DNA from: Longispora fulva
GTDB taxonomy: Bacteria; Actinomycetota; Actinomycetes; Mycobacteriales; Micromonosporaceae
Direction: 5' to 3'
DNA length: 64,000 nt
NCBI RefSeq assembly: GCF_015751905.1
Contig: NZ_JADOUF010000001.1
Span: 2,232,001-2,296,000, forward strand
Part shown: piece by piece, positions 52,879 to 61,544 of the stretch
Layout of the letters: every line of letters begins with the position of its first letter
Position numbering within the stretch: position 1 is the stretch's first letter
Notes under the pieces: model-generated
Database searches by the model: none
Told to the model about the DNA's origin: nothing
Seen by the model: only the letters and a program-made list of their open reading frames with translations
Position numbers and translations under genes: made by a program

Positions 52879-54279
52879 TCAGTCCCTCATTCGCCGGCCG
52901 TCGATCGGCCCGGATCTCCAGGCCGCACCCTGCGCGGCCCAGAAAAGAGGTAGGAACAGCCGATCGAAGTCCTCGGCCAGGTCGAGGGAGATGGACCTGG
53001 CCACGATCAGGTACCGGTGGTTGGCCTCTGCGACTTTCACCGTCACCGCACGTGACGTGTCGGCCCCTCGCGCGCACAGGCCCGAGCCGGCGCCGGAGGC
53101 GGGGCAGACGAAGTTCCAGCCGTCGAAGTCGGTGTCCGCCATGGCGTCGCGGGCGAGCGACCCCGCGATGTACAAGCTGCCGGTGGGCACGATCCACACC
53201 GAGACCAGGTACTTGCCGGCCTCGTCCACGTAGCTGCCGGAAAGAGTCGTGCCGCACTTGTTGAGGCGCAGGTTGTCGTTGTACGCGCCCGCTTCGTGGC
53301 CGGCCGGGCAGGGGATCGTGTTGGAGCCGCGCAGCATGAAGCGACGCCCGTCGACGTCGGTGTAGCGCTGCGGCAGGTGCGTACTCGCGGTCAGAGGGGA
53401 CTTGTCGTTCTCTGCGACGTCGAACTCCCCGTAGGTCGGGTCGGGGAGAGGCGACGGCACCGCGTTCTCTGGTTCGGGGTAGACGTGCCGCCGGTCGCGC
53501 CGGTAGATGGCGTGGCCGGTCGGGGATTCCGAGGTCGGGTGTGGGCGGGTGAAGTCGCCGGCGCGGATCCGCGCAAAAACGATCTTGGCCAGGTCCAGTT
53601 CGCGGGCCGCCGAGTAGGTGTCATCGGCGGCCTGGTCGGCCAGGAATGGCCAGGCGCTGTTCTTGAACCGCCGCACTGCGAACTGGTGCAGCGTGCCGCC
53701 GTCGTCGACGAGCAGCCCCGCTCCGGCGCACGAGACGGCGTCGCGCCCGCCGAGCAGTCGCGTGGTCGGCGCGTCCACGGGCCGACACACCGGCGGGTGC
53801 CCGTCGGCCGGCACGTCCCGGCCCCCGTCGGCGAGCCGGCGCTTGTCGGCCGGCCAGACGTCGACCGGCACCTTCCCGTACACCCAGGAGACCTCCCATT
53901 CGAGCATGCCACCGGCCGGACCGGCGGGCTGGATGATCTGGCCGTACTCGCAGCCGGTCGGCTCCCCGAACCAGGACGGCCCGTCGCCGTCGGCGAAGGT
54001 GATCCGGAACATCCCCCGGTCGTCGGCGACCTCCACCGGCCATTGCCGGAACGGGGAGCCGGCGTCGATCCCGGCGAGCGTGTCCACCTGCTCGAGGGTG
54101 AGGATCGTGCACGGGTCGGCGGGGAACCCGGGGCCAGGCGCAGAGCCGGGCCTCGGGCCGGGCCCCGGGCCGGGCCCCGGGCCGGGAGCCCGGCCGTGCA
54201 GCACGATCACGATCGTCACGGCGGCGATCAACAACGCGACGGCGTACAGCGCGACTGACACCCGCCTCGCGGTCGTCAT
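52879..54279 (-). CDS. Membrane-anchored extracytoplasmic protein with a PG-repeat linker
   Basis: A 466-residue protein that I cannot assign to a family. One N-terminal transmembrane helix (VALYAVALLIAAVTIVIVLH), then a linker of about 20 residues made of PG repeats (from codons around 54130-54190, where the DNA is almost all C and G), then a 400-residue extracellular domain with paired cysteines (DPCTILTLEQVDTLAG, GCEYGQ, PVCRPVD). The DPC..L..... start resembles DUF3558-type lipoprotein domains. Overlaps the upstream gene by 4 nt (ATGA), so the two form an operon and probably a complex. Confidence 0.75.
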   Translation of the reverse strand: MTTARRVSVALYAVALLIAAVTIVIVLHGRAPGPGPGPGPGPRPGSAPGPGFPADPCTILTLEQVDTLAGIDAGSPFRQWPVEVADDRGMFRITFADGDGPSWFGEPTGCEYGQIIQPAGPAGGMLEWEVSWVYGKVPVDVWPADKRRLADGGRDVPADGHPPVCRPVDAPTTRLLGGRDAVSCAGAGLLVDDGGTLHQFAVRRFKNSAWPFLADQAADDTYSAARELDLAKIVFARIRAGDFTRPHPTSESPTGHAIYRRDRRHVYPEPENAVPSPLPDPTYGEFDVAENDKSPLTASTHLPQRYTDVDGRRFMLRGSNTIPCPAGHEAGAYNDNLRLNKCGTTLSGSYVDEAGKYLVSVWIVPTGSLYIAGSLARDAMADTDFDGWNFVCPASGAGSGLCARGADTSRAVTVKVAEANHRYLIVARSISLDLAEDFDRLFLPLFWAAQGAAWRSGPIDGRRMRD

Positions 54280-55136
54280 CCCCGCCGCCCGACCCGGACG
54301 CCGGCGAGGTCGATTTCATTGGCGGCGACCGGCTGGAGCGTTCGCGTGCCGCCGAACGTCGTGGCGCACCTGTCGGGTACGCCGGAAAGCGTGAAAGGTC
54401 TCCCGTTGTCGGTCACCTCCAGCCGGCGCAGCGCGCCGTTGACCGACACCTCCAGCGACAGTGTGAAACGCGCCAGCCCCGTCGCCGCGAATACGGTGAC
54501 CACGACTGCGGCCCGCTCACCGCGTTGCAGGGTCAGCGTCCGGGCGTCGAAGTACGGGTCGCCGAGGCTGTTGAGTTTCGGGTCGAGGGTCCTAGCGCGG
54601 GGTTGGGCCTCGTCGACCAGCACAGCCATCGCCACTGTGGAGGTCTCGCCCTGCAGGGGCAGCCGGACACACGTCCCGTCGTAGCTGGGGCCACGGTCGA
54701 GCACAGTGGCCCGCAGGTCCGTGACGATCACCGTGCTCTCCCGGTTGCCCTCCACCGCGAACCGGATCGTCGTCCGGCCGAGCGGGGCGCTGACGCGGGT
54801 CGCGGCCAGCGCGTCGAGTTCGCCCGGTGCGATGCCGGTCAGGTCGATCCGGTCCTGGAAGGCCCAGACCTGCCCAGTGTCCTGCGGCCCGTTCTGACCG
54901 GCGAAAGTGATCCCGACCGGCGCGCCAGCGGACAGCCGATCCCCTACGGGGACTTTGTAGATGCTCCAGGTCAGGGCCGCGACGGCGACCGTGACCGCAC
55001 CCGCCGCCCGCCACACCGCTCCGCCGAACCAGCCCCGTTTCCCCTCCGGACGCGGGTCCGCCGTCGACCGGAGCCGTCGCCGGAGGCTGTTTGCCGGGGC
55101 CCGCACGCCGCTCGCCCGCCTCAGTTGTCCTGCCAT
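54276..55136 (-). CDS. Single-pass membrane protein, operon partner of the PG-linker protein
   Basis: A 286-residue protein: basic cytoplasmic N-terminus (about 1-50), one helix (AAGAVTVAVAALTWSIYKV), and an extracellular beta-rich domain (about 75-286) with two cysteines. No recognised domain. ATG 55136 is preferred; a GTG at 55166 would add 10 residues. Translationally coupled to the downstream gene. Unknown function, perhaps an envelope sensor pair. Confidence 0.7.
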   Translation of the reverse strand: MAGQLRRASGVRAPANSLRRRLRSTADPRPEGKRGWFGGAVWRAAGAVTVAVAALTWSIYKVPVGDRLSAGAPVGITFAGQNGPQDTGQVWAFQDRIDLTGIAPGELDALAATRVSAPLGRTTIRFAVEGNRESTVIVTDLRATVLDRGPSYDGTCVRLPLQGETSTVAMAVLVDEAQPRARTLDPKLNSLGDPYFDARTLTLQRGERAAVVVTVFAATGLARFTLSLEVSVNGALRRLEVTDNGRPFTLSGVPDRCATTFGGTRTLQPVAANEIDLAGVRVGRRG

Positions 55137-55389
55137 GCGCAGATCGTCCTCGCCGGACCCGCCCACGCGGTGCGAACCGTCAGCAACCTGCCACAGTTAA
55201 TCTCGATCCCCGGCGGTCGGACACACGCGCTGGATCCACGCGTCCAGTGGACCGGTTCCGACGGCCACGCCCACCGGGCGTCGAGGCGGCCACAACTACG
55301 TGCGGTGAACCCAGGTCACGGACACCGTCAACTCGTTCGGCCACCACCTGGCGTGAGCTGACAGGGCGCGGGACGTCACCGGCCGGGCC

Positions 55390-55950
55390 CTAACGCAGCA
55401 GCCACTTCCTGGTCAGCGCCAGCACCTCCGGTCGGCTGCGCCCGTCGTGGTCGGCGGCGATGAAGTGGGTGCCGATCCGCACCGAGAACGTGACCATGCA
55501 GCGCACCTCGACGTCGTCCGGGTCGGGGCAGAAGGACGCGAACAGGGTGCGCAGGTACGCCATCCGCCGATTGTCGACCCGCCTGAGCCGCTCGGCGACG
55601 GTCTCGTCACGCCGGGCCCACTCGCGGATCGCCAGGTCGACGGTGGTGCCCCGCACGGATCCGTCGCCGGATGTGGCCACGATGGCGAACAGCCGCTCCA
55701 GCCGGGCCCTGCCGTCTCCCCCGCCGCTGTCGACCTCGTCGATCACCGCCTCCGTGACGTCGCGTTCCCACCGGTCGAGCATCTCGGCGAGCAGCGCCTC
55801 CCGGCTGGCGAAGTACCCGTAGAAGCCGCCCTTGCTGACGCCGAGCGCCTGGGCCAGGGTCTCGATCCTCACGGCCTCCGGGCCACCGGCCGCGAGCGCG
55901 CGCAGTCCCTCGTCGATCCAGGTGCCGCGCGGGGTGCGGGCCACGGCCAT
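55390..55950 (-). CDS. TetR-family transcriptional repressor
   Basis: A 186-residue repressor: N-terminal helix-turn-helix (WIDEGLRALAAGGPEAVRIETLAQALGVSKGGFYGYFASREALLAEML) and an all-helical ligand domain. ATG 55950 has GGGGAG 7 nt upstream. Divergent from the DUF2867 gene with a 96-bp gap containing two matching inverted repeats, so it very likely represses that gene and itself. Confidence 0.94.
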   Translation of the reverse strand: MAVARTPRGTWIDEGLRALAAGGPEAVRIETLAQALGVSKGGFYGYFASREALLAEMLDRWERDVTEAVIDEVDSGGGDGRARLERLFAIVATSGDGSVRGTTVDLAIREWARRDETVAERLRRVDNRRMAYLRTLFASFCPDPDDVEVRCMVTFSVRIGTHFIAADHDGRSRPEVLALTRKWLLR

Positions 55951-55977
55951 CGTGTGTCTCCCCTCACGTCCTCGGCT

Positions 55978-55999
55978 ATCTATACAGTGCCGTATAGAT
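55978..55999. promoter_or_regulatory. TetR operator, site 1
   Basis: A perfect inverted repeat: ATCTATAC, 6-nt spacer, GTATAGAT. It lies 28 nt upstream of the TetR start. Confidence 0.8.
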
Positions 56000-56012
56000 G
56001 GCGCTAGCCTCG

Positions 56013-56034
56013 ATTCATACGCCATCGTATAGAT
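56013..56034. promoter_or_regulatory. TetR operator, site 2
   Basis: The same 22-bp layout (ATTCATAC, 6-nt spacer, GTATAGAT) with two changes in the left arm. Starts 35 bp from site 1 and ends 12 nt before the DUF2867 start. Confidence 0.75.
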
Positions 56035-56046
56035 CGGGGCACGCGC

Positions 56047-56709
56047 ATGAGACTCCCCACCACCGAACACACCTCCCGCCCCTGGCGCATCCACGAGGTC
56101 GCCCCCGACTTCCAGGTCGAGGACGTCTGGGCGCTGCCGACGCCGGGCGGTCCCGACGACCTGGCCCGGCTGGTGCGCCAGTTCGCGACGGGTCACGGCG
56201 CCGGGAAGGGACGACCGATCTCCGCGCCGGTCCCCCGGGCCCTCTTCGCGATCCGCTGGAAACTCGGGGCGCTGCTCGGTTGGGACCGGCCCGGCACGGG
56301 AATAGGCACCCGGGTCCCGACGCTGCGGGAGCGCCTGCCAGCGGACCTGCGGGACGGCACCCGGGGACCCGACCTGACGGCGGTGCCGTTCACCTCCGTG
56401 TACCAGACGCACGACGAATGGGTGGCCGAGATGGCCAACCGCACCGTGCACACGGTGATGCACATCGGCTGGGTGCCGGACGGCGCCGTGGGCTACCGGG
56501 GCCAGATGGCCGTCCTCATGAAACCGAACGGGCTGTTCGGCGCGCTGTACATGGCCGCCATCAAACCGTTCCGGTACGTGGGGGTGTACCCGGCGCTGCT
56601 GCGGATGATCGGCCGCGGCTGGCGCACGGACGCCGGCCCTGCGGGAGGTCCGGGCGGGGCGGACGCCGGGCCGACGGGAGTCCCTGGCCGGGCCGGGCAC
56701 CACAGCTAG
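56047..56709 (+). CDS. DUF2867-family protein
   Basis: A 220-residue protein with the DUF2867 pattern: WRIHEVAPDFQVEDVWALPTP, RALFAIRWKLGALLGWD, EWVAEMANRTVHTVMHIGWV and GQMAVLMKPNGLFGALYMAAIKPFR. The family is common next to TetR regulators and is often seen fused to or near NAD-binding oxidoreductases; its biochemical role is not settled. The last 25 residues are a Gly/Ala-rich tail. Its stop codon overlaps that of the convergent membrane gene. Confidence 0.88.
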   Translation: MRLPTTEHTSRPWRIHEVAPDFQVEDVWALPTPGGPDDLARLVRQFATGHGAGKGRPISAPVPRALFAIRWKLGALLGWDRPGTGIGTRVPTLRERLPADLRDGTRGPDLTAVPFTSVYQTHDEWVAEMANRTVHTVMHIGWVPDGAVGYRGQMAVLMKPNGLFGALYMAAIKPFRYVGVYPALLRMIGRGWRTDAGPAGGPGGADAGPTGVPGRAGHHS

Positions 56710-57071
56710 GGCCTGGCGCGCAGTTCCCGGATCGTCAGGACGATCAGGGGCAGCTGGGCGAGGGCGTACCCGACGTGGAACGCGTAGTGCCGCACGGTCT
56801 GCTCGGGCTCGAACGGCAGCACCGGCAGCGGCAGGACACTGAGCGCGCCGCCGACCAGGTGGATCCACCCCCAGCCGGCGAGACAGTAGGTGGTCAACGG
56901 CCGGGGTCCCCACCACCACGCGGCCAGCAGGCCCAGCGCGACCAGGGCCGGGTACAGCGTCTCGGGGCTGGTCGCCGTCTGGCCGGGCAGGTCGTTGACG
57001 TTGTGCACATACAGGCCGGCCAGGGAGACCACGACAGCGGCCGGGACCGCGACGGCGGAGGGGATGCGCAC
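56706..57071 (-). CDS. Small four-helix integral membrane protein
   Basis: A 121-residue hydrophobic protein with four predicted helices (SAVAVPAAVVVSLAGLYV, LYPALVALGLLAAWWW, GWGWIHLVGGALSVLPLPVL, AFHVGYALAQLPLIVLTI). GTG 57071 is chosen because the upstream part of the frame is Pro/Gly/Arg-rich and unlike a protein. No family recognised. Ends within the stop codon of the convergent DUF2867 gene. Confidence 0.72.
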   Translation of the reverse strand: MRIPSAVAVPAAVVVSLAGLYVHNVNDLPGQTATSPETLYPALVALGLLAAWWWGPRPLTTYCLAGWGWIHLVGGALSVLPLPVLPFEPEQTVRHYAFHVGYALAQLPLIVLTIRELRARP

Positions 57072-57341
57072 CCGGCCACGGTAGCCGCGTGGCGCACCCG
57101 GCGGCGGCGATCCGGGCCAGTTCGGACCCGGTGGACCTCCGGGTCTGACCGGGCGGTTGCCCGTTCGACACGACACGACCGGTCCAGGAGCCGCCACCAC
57201 CCGCGGCACGACCCGGTCCGGGCGAGCGTCGCCGCGCGGACCGGGTCGGTTCAGCATCGCCGTCGCGCCGGGTCACTGGTCGGCGGTCGGCGCGTGCCGG
57301 AGGTCAGTGGGCGGGTGGCACCCCGCCCCGGACCGGGTGTA

Positions 57342-58550
57342 CTACAGGCCGCCGCCCTCGACCGCGAGGCCGAGGTACAGGGTGGCGGGGTTCGTCGGGT
57401 TGAACGCCACGGCGTTGAGGCCGTGGAACTTGTCGTGCTGGCGGGTCAGCGTGCCGGTGGCCACGGAGTACCGGAAGAGGTCGTTGCCGTAGTTCTGGTA
57501 GCTGGTGCCGTAGGAGAAGTACAGGACCCCGGCGTCGGCCGGGCTCGGGAACATCGGGGTGCCGTTCTGGAGCATGATGTTCCCCGCGACGTGGTGCACG
57601 ATGGCCGGCCCGAAGGTCAGGCCGCCGTCGGTGGAGCGCCGGATCTGCTTGCCCTCGTCACCGTCGGCCGTGGCCTGGCTCAGGTCCAGGCTCTGGACGT
57701 AGACCACGTTGGGGTCGGCCGGGGAGATGGCGACGGCGAAGGCGTTCACGCCGTACCTGCTGTTCGGGTGGGTCGTCTCGTCATAGGCGATCTTCGTCCA
57801 GGTCACGCCGCCGTTGAACGTCGCGATGACGCCCTCCTGCATCGTGCCGGCCACCGCGTGCAGCGGGTTGGTCGGGTCGAAGGCGACCTGGTAGCCCGTG
57901 GTGGCCGAGCCGTAGTGGTCCACCGGGAACAGGCCGCCCCGCTTCGTCCAGCTCGCGCCGCCCGTGGTCGACTCGAAGATCTGGCCGTCGCGGCGCGCGG
58001 CGTACACGTGCAGGCCGTTGGCCGGGTCCACCCCGACGCCGATCAGGCCGGGCAGGCCGTCGGCCGGGGCGGGCTCCGCGATGGTCGGGTCGGTGTTCGT
58101 GGTCAGGGTCGTGCCGTCGACCAGGACGAAGCCACTGTCCCCGCCCGGCGTCCACACGTAGGCACGGCCGCCCTTGGCCGCAGTGGTCCGAAGCGTCCAG
58201 CCCCCGGGCAGGGTGCCGATGGAGGCCCATGAGCAGCCGGCGTCGGTGGACCGGTAGACGGTCCGGGTGGTGGTGCCGCCTGTCGTCTGCACCTGGACCG
58301 CGAGCAGGGTGTTGGCGGTGTCGAGGGCGACGAGCCCGTGGGTGTACGTCGTGGGGACGGGCGTGCCGGTGGTCGCGTGCAGCGTGGCGCCGTCGTCGGT
58401 GGTGTAGGTGAGGGCGCCGGGGCCGGTCACCGTCGAACAGGTCGGGTTGATGGTCCACGTGGTGGCCGCGGTGGCGGACCCGGCCGTCATGGACAGGGTG
58501 GCCACGGTCGCGGTCAGCGCCGTGAACAGCCCGGTGGCGAGCTTGCGCAT
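57342..58550 (-). CDS. Secreted Asp-box beta-propeller protein (sialidase-like fold)
   Basis: A 402-residue exported protein: signal peptide (ATGLFTALTATVATLSMTAG, then ATAA), then repeated Asp-box motifs (YRSTDAGCSWASIG, FESTTGGASWTKRG, ATFNGGVTWTKI, RRSTDGGLTFGPA), as in BNR/sortilin-type propellers. No sialidase Arg triad or Tyr/Glu pair can be assigned, so an enzymatic role is uncertain. ATG 58550 has GGGAG 10 nt upstream. It stands alone. Confidence 0.85.
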   Translation of the reverse strand: MRKLATGLFTALTATVATLSMTAGSATAATTWTINPTCSTVTGPGALTYTTDDGATLHATTGTPVPTTYTHGLVALDTANTLLAVQVQTTGGTTTRTVYRSTDAGCSWASIGTLPGGWTLRTTAAKGGRAYVWTPGGDSGFVLVDGTTLTTNTDPTIAEPAPADGLPGLIGVGVDPANGLHVYAARRDGQIFESTTGGASWTKRGGLFPVDHYGSATTGYQVAFDPTNPLHAVAGTMQEGVIATFNGGVTWTKIAYDETTHPNSRYGVNAFAVAISPADPNVVYVQSLDLSQATADGDEGKQIRRSTDGGLTFGPAIVHHVAGNIMLQNGTPMFPSPADAGVLYFSYGTSYQNYGNDLFRYSVATGTLTRQHDKFHGLNAVAFNPTNPATLYLGLAVEGGGL

Positions 58551-58972
58551 GATCTTCGTACTCCCAGGTAGAGGGTGACTGAGAACACCTCCATCCTTGA
58601 TCAACTTCGTCCACGACGGACTGTGAGACATGTCTAAGAAATACCTGTCCCCACAAGCAAACCGAATCCATACTTCCAAGATCATCGATGGTCCAGTGGG
58701 CTGCGCGTCGCCGGCAGTCTGGCTCTCGTGCGGCTCCGCGGACCGGTGCGAGACGGGCACCGTGACCGCGCCGCGGCCGGCCGCCCAGCCGGGCGGGCGG
58801 AGTGACGCCGCTCCGCCGGCGGAGTGTCCCGGTCAGCTCGCGGAGTGCTCCGCCACCGCCAGCGTGCCCGCGGGTGGCGCGAGCGAAGGATGGTCGGACG
58901 CCGGGCGGGCAGTCACGCCCGCTGCGGCGTGCGGAGTGGCTCGATGTCGAGGCTGGCTGCCAGGGTCGCCGG
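58551..58972. other. 422-bp gap without a supported gene
   Basis: Upstream region of the Asp-box propeller gene. An AT-richer stretch (about 58590-58690) is the likely promoter. No domain-bearing frame is seen. Confidence 0.5.
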
Positions 58973-59437
58973 TTATGCGGTGCGGCGTGGCCAGGTCCAG
59001 GCGGAGCGCAGGATGAAGGCCAGGAGCAGCACCTCAAGTCCGATGGAGATGCCGTAGAAGTAGGCGTAGGTCGAAGTCTCCCCTGCCGCGTTGAACACCG
59101 AGACGGGGATGTAGAGCGTCGCGACCACGAGGTTGATGGTGCGGTTGACACGGGCGGGCAGTGTCACGGAGAGCATGATCATGAGACCCGGGATGGCGAT
59201 GAGCGTGAGCGCCATGCCGACGAAGGTGGGGCCGGTGTGGAACTCTTGGACGGTGCCGGCCCGGATGACGTCGATGAAGCCGGGCTTGTACAGGGCGAGG
59301 TAGTCGACGTAGATGTAGAGGAACATGAAGCTGGTCCATGCCGCTGCGAGCTTGGCCTTCACGGGCATGCGCAGATCCTCCAGCGTGCTCTGGGACGGCG
59401 CATTCTCCAGTGCGGTGTGGGATTGAGGCGTTCTCAT
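58973..59437 (-). CDS. DUF6326-family four-helix membrane protein
   Basis: A 154-residue membrane protein with four helices: AAWTSFMFLYIYVDYLALYKPGF, FVGMALTLIAIPGLMIMLSV, INLVVATLYIPVSVFNAAG and GISIGLEVLLLAFILRSA. The Y-x-YVDYLALYKPGF pattern is typical of DUF6326. ATG 59437 follows GAGGAG. Divergent from the two-component system at 59599 (161 bp), which may regulate it. Function unknown. Confidence 0.85.
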   Translation of the reverse strand: MRTPQSHTALENAPSQSTLEDLRMPVKAKLAAAWTSFMFLYIYVDYLALYKPGFIDVIRAGTVQEFHTGPTFVGMALTLIAIPGLMIMLSVTLPARVNRTINLVVATLYIPVSVFNAAGETSTYAYFYGISIGLEVLLLAFILRSAWTWPRRTA

Positions 59438-59586
59438 CACAATGCTCCTCGGCGTGATCAGGTGGGTGCTTCCACCTTCACCGATGCCGGCGGCGGGCAC
59501 ATTAGCCCCGGAACCTGAATCGACCTGGTCGCTGGCACAGCCGACCTCTTGTACTTTTGGCGGATACGCTGATCACGCGGGCTGCC

Positions 59587-59592
59587 TACGCT
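59587..59592 (+). promoter_or_regulatory. -10 element of a probable leaderless promoter (histidine kinase)
   Basis: TACGCT ends 6 nt before the ATG at 59599, again leaving no room for a ribosome-binding site. Confidence 0.5.
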
Positions 59593-59598
59593 GCTCAG

Positions 59599-60750
59599 AT
59601 GGCCACCAACGCACTCCGCTCGCTGTGGGCCGAACCTCGACCCACGAATGCCCCGGACCGGGGGCCACGGGACTGGGCCCTGGTCGCGGCACTGATCGGT
59701 TGGTCGGTGCTGGAAGTGGTGCTTCGCAAGGACCTGGCGCCGCTCCCGCTGCTGCTCATCGCCGCGCTCGCGGTCGTCGGCCCCCTGCTGTGGCGACGCA
59801 CGCACCCGCTCGTCGCGGTCGCGGTCTCCATCGGCACGTTGACGATCGTCGACATCGTCAGAATCCTCACCGGGTCGCAAGGCGCCATGCTCAACAGCAG
59901 CATCGCGGTGCTGATCCTGGCCTACGCCCTGTTCCGGTGGGGCTCCGGTCGGGAAGCCGCAAGCGGACTCGCCGTCATCCTGCTCTGGCTGGCCATCATC
60001 ACCACCCACGGCGCCGACCCCACCAGCCCTGCGGAGGCCGTCGCAGGATACGCGTTCTTCCTGTTCGCCGCCGCGCTCGGCGCCGCGATCCGCTATCGCA
60101 CGAGGATCCGCCTCCGCGACATCGACCAGGCCAAGGCCCGCGAACGCGAACTGCTCGCTCGCGAGCTCCACGACACCGTCGCCCACCACGTCTCGGGCAT
60201 CGCCATCCAGGCCCAAGCCGGACGTGCCATCGCGGTCTCCCACCCCGAGCGTGCCATCGAGGCCTTCGCCATCATCGAGGACGCGGCGACCCGCACCCTC
60301 ACCGAGCTGCGCGCCATCGTCGGCGTGCTCCGCGCCTCACAGGACACCGAGTTCGGGCCGCAGCCCGGCGTGGCCGAGGTCGAGCAGCTCGCCACCGATG
60401 GCCATACGCGTCCCCGCGTCGAGGTGACGCTGTTCGGCGAGTTCGACGACCTCAGCCCGGCGGTCGGGGCCGCGATCTACCGCCTGGCCCAGGAGTCCAT
60501 CACCAACGCTCGCCGGCACGCCCGCCACGCGACCCGGGTCACCGTCGCCGTCACAGGCGACGCCGACCGGGTACGGCTGACCATCGACGACGACGGCTCC
60601 GCCGCTGGCGGCCGTGCCCCGGCAGGCTACGGCCTGGTGGGTATGCGGGAACGCGCCTCACTGCTCGGCGGCACCTTCCACGCAGGTCCCGCCGCCGAGC
60701 GGGGCTGGCGGGTAGAGGCGGTCCTGCCCCGAACCGGGACGCCACGATGA
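59599..60750 (+). CDS. Sensor histidine kinase, NarL/DesK-type (HisKA_3)
   Basis: A 383-residue membrane kinase. Several N-terminal helices (about 25-165), then the HisKA_3 dimerization helix with the phospho-accepting His in ARELHDTVAHHVSGIAIQAQ, then a HATPase with ESITNARRHA (N box), IDDDG (G1) and GYGLVGMRERASLLGG (G2). The start at 59599 is preferred over an upstream TTG because of the -10 at 59587. Overlaps the response regulator by 4 nt (ATGA). Confidence 0.92.
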   Translation: MATNALRSLWAEPRPTNAPDRGPRDWALVAALIGWSVLEVVLRKDLAPLPLLLIAALAVVGPLLWRRTHPLVAVAVSIGTLTIVDIVRILTGSQGAMLNSSIAVLILAYALFRWGSGREAASGLAVILLWLAIITTHGADPTSPAEAVAGYAFFLFAAALGAAIRYRTRIRLRDIDQAKARERELLARELHDTVAHHVSGIAIQAQAGRAIAVSHPERAIEAFAIIEDAATRTLTELRAIVGVLRASQDTEFGPQPGVAEVEQLATDGHTRPRVEVTLFGEFDDLSPAVGAAIYRLAQESITNARRHARHATRVTVAVTGDADRVRLTIDDDGSAAGGRAPAGYGLVGMRERASLLGGTFHAGPAAERGWRVEAVLPRTGTPR

Positions 60751-61394
60751 GCATCCGGGTCCTCATCGCCGACGATCAGCCCATCGTGCGCAGCGGGCTG
60801 ACGATGCTGCTCGACGCCCAGCCCGACATCGAAGTGGTCGGCGCGGCCGCCGACGGGCGCGAGGCGGTCCGCCTGGCCCTCCAGCTGCGCCCCGACGTCG
60901 GCCTGTTCGACATCCGAATGCCGCTGATGGACGGCATCGAAGCCACCCGACGCCTCGCCGGCCCCGACGTCACCGACCCCCTGCCGATCGTGGTCATCAC
61001 CACCTTCGACCTCGACGAGTATGTCCACGGGGCGCTCAAGGCCGGCGCCCGCGGGTTCCTGCTCAAGGACGCCGGACCCGCCCTGCTGACCCAGGCCATC
61101 AACGCCGCCGCCGACGGAAACGCACTGATCGCACCCAGCGTGACTGTCCGACTGCTCGCAGCGTTCGCCCACGCACGGACCTCACCACCGAGGCGGCCGA
61201 TAGAACCGCTCACCGCCCGCGAGGAGGAAGTCCTCGTGCCTGTGGCCCAGGGCCGCACCAACAATGAGATCGCCAGCGAGCTCTACATCACCCCGAGCAC
61301 CGTCAAAGCGCACCTCGCCAGCCTCATGCGAAAGCTCGGTGCCCGAAACCGCGTCGAGGTCGCCATGTGGGCCCACGAGACCGGCCGCATCTGA
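60747..61394 (+). CDS. Response regulator, NarL/LuxR family
   Basis: A 215-residue regulator: receiver domain with the acidic pair in IADDQ, phospho-acceptor Asp in GLFDIRMP, switch Thr in VVITTF and Lys in FLLKDAG, then a LuxR helix-turn-helix (LTAREEEVLVPVAQGRTNNEIASELYITPSTVKAHLASLMRKLGARNRVE). Coupled to the kinase by ATGA overlap. A likely target is the divergent DUF6326 gene (inference). Confidence 0.95.
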   Translation: MSIRVLIADDQPIVRSGLTMLLDAQPDIEVVGAAADGREAVRLALQLRPDVGLFDIRMPLMDGIEATRRLAGPDVTDPLPIVVITTFDLDEYVHGALKAGARGFLLKDAGPALLTQAINAAADGNALIAPSVTVRLLAAFAHARTSPPRRPIEPLTAREEEVLVPVAQGRTNNEIASELYITPSTVKAHLASLMRKLGARNRVEVAMWAHETGRI

Positions 61395-61544
61395 CGCCGC
61401 AAAGCCCGCCCAGACACCGCAAACGACCCGAGCCTTACTCAACCTGACCGAAACAAACCCCAACAACGGGACAGATATCTACGTACTACGCTCTGAGGGC
61501 GCTGGTTCAAGAAGCCATCCGCGGTGTGCCGGCGCGGTCGCCCG

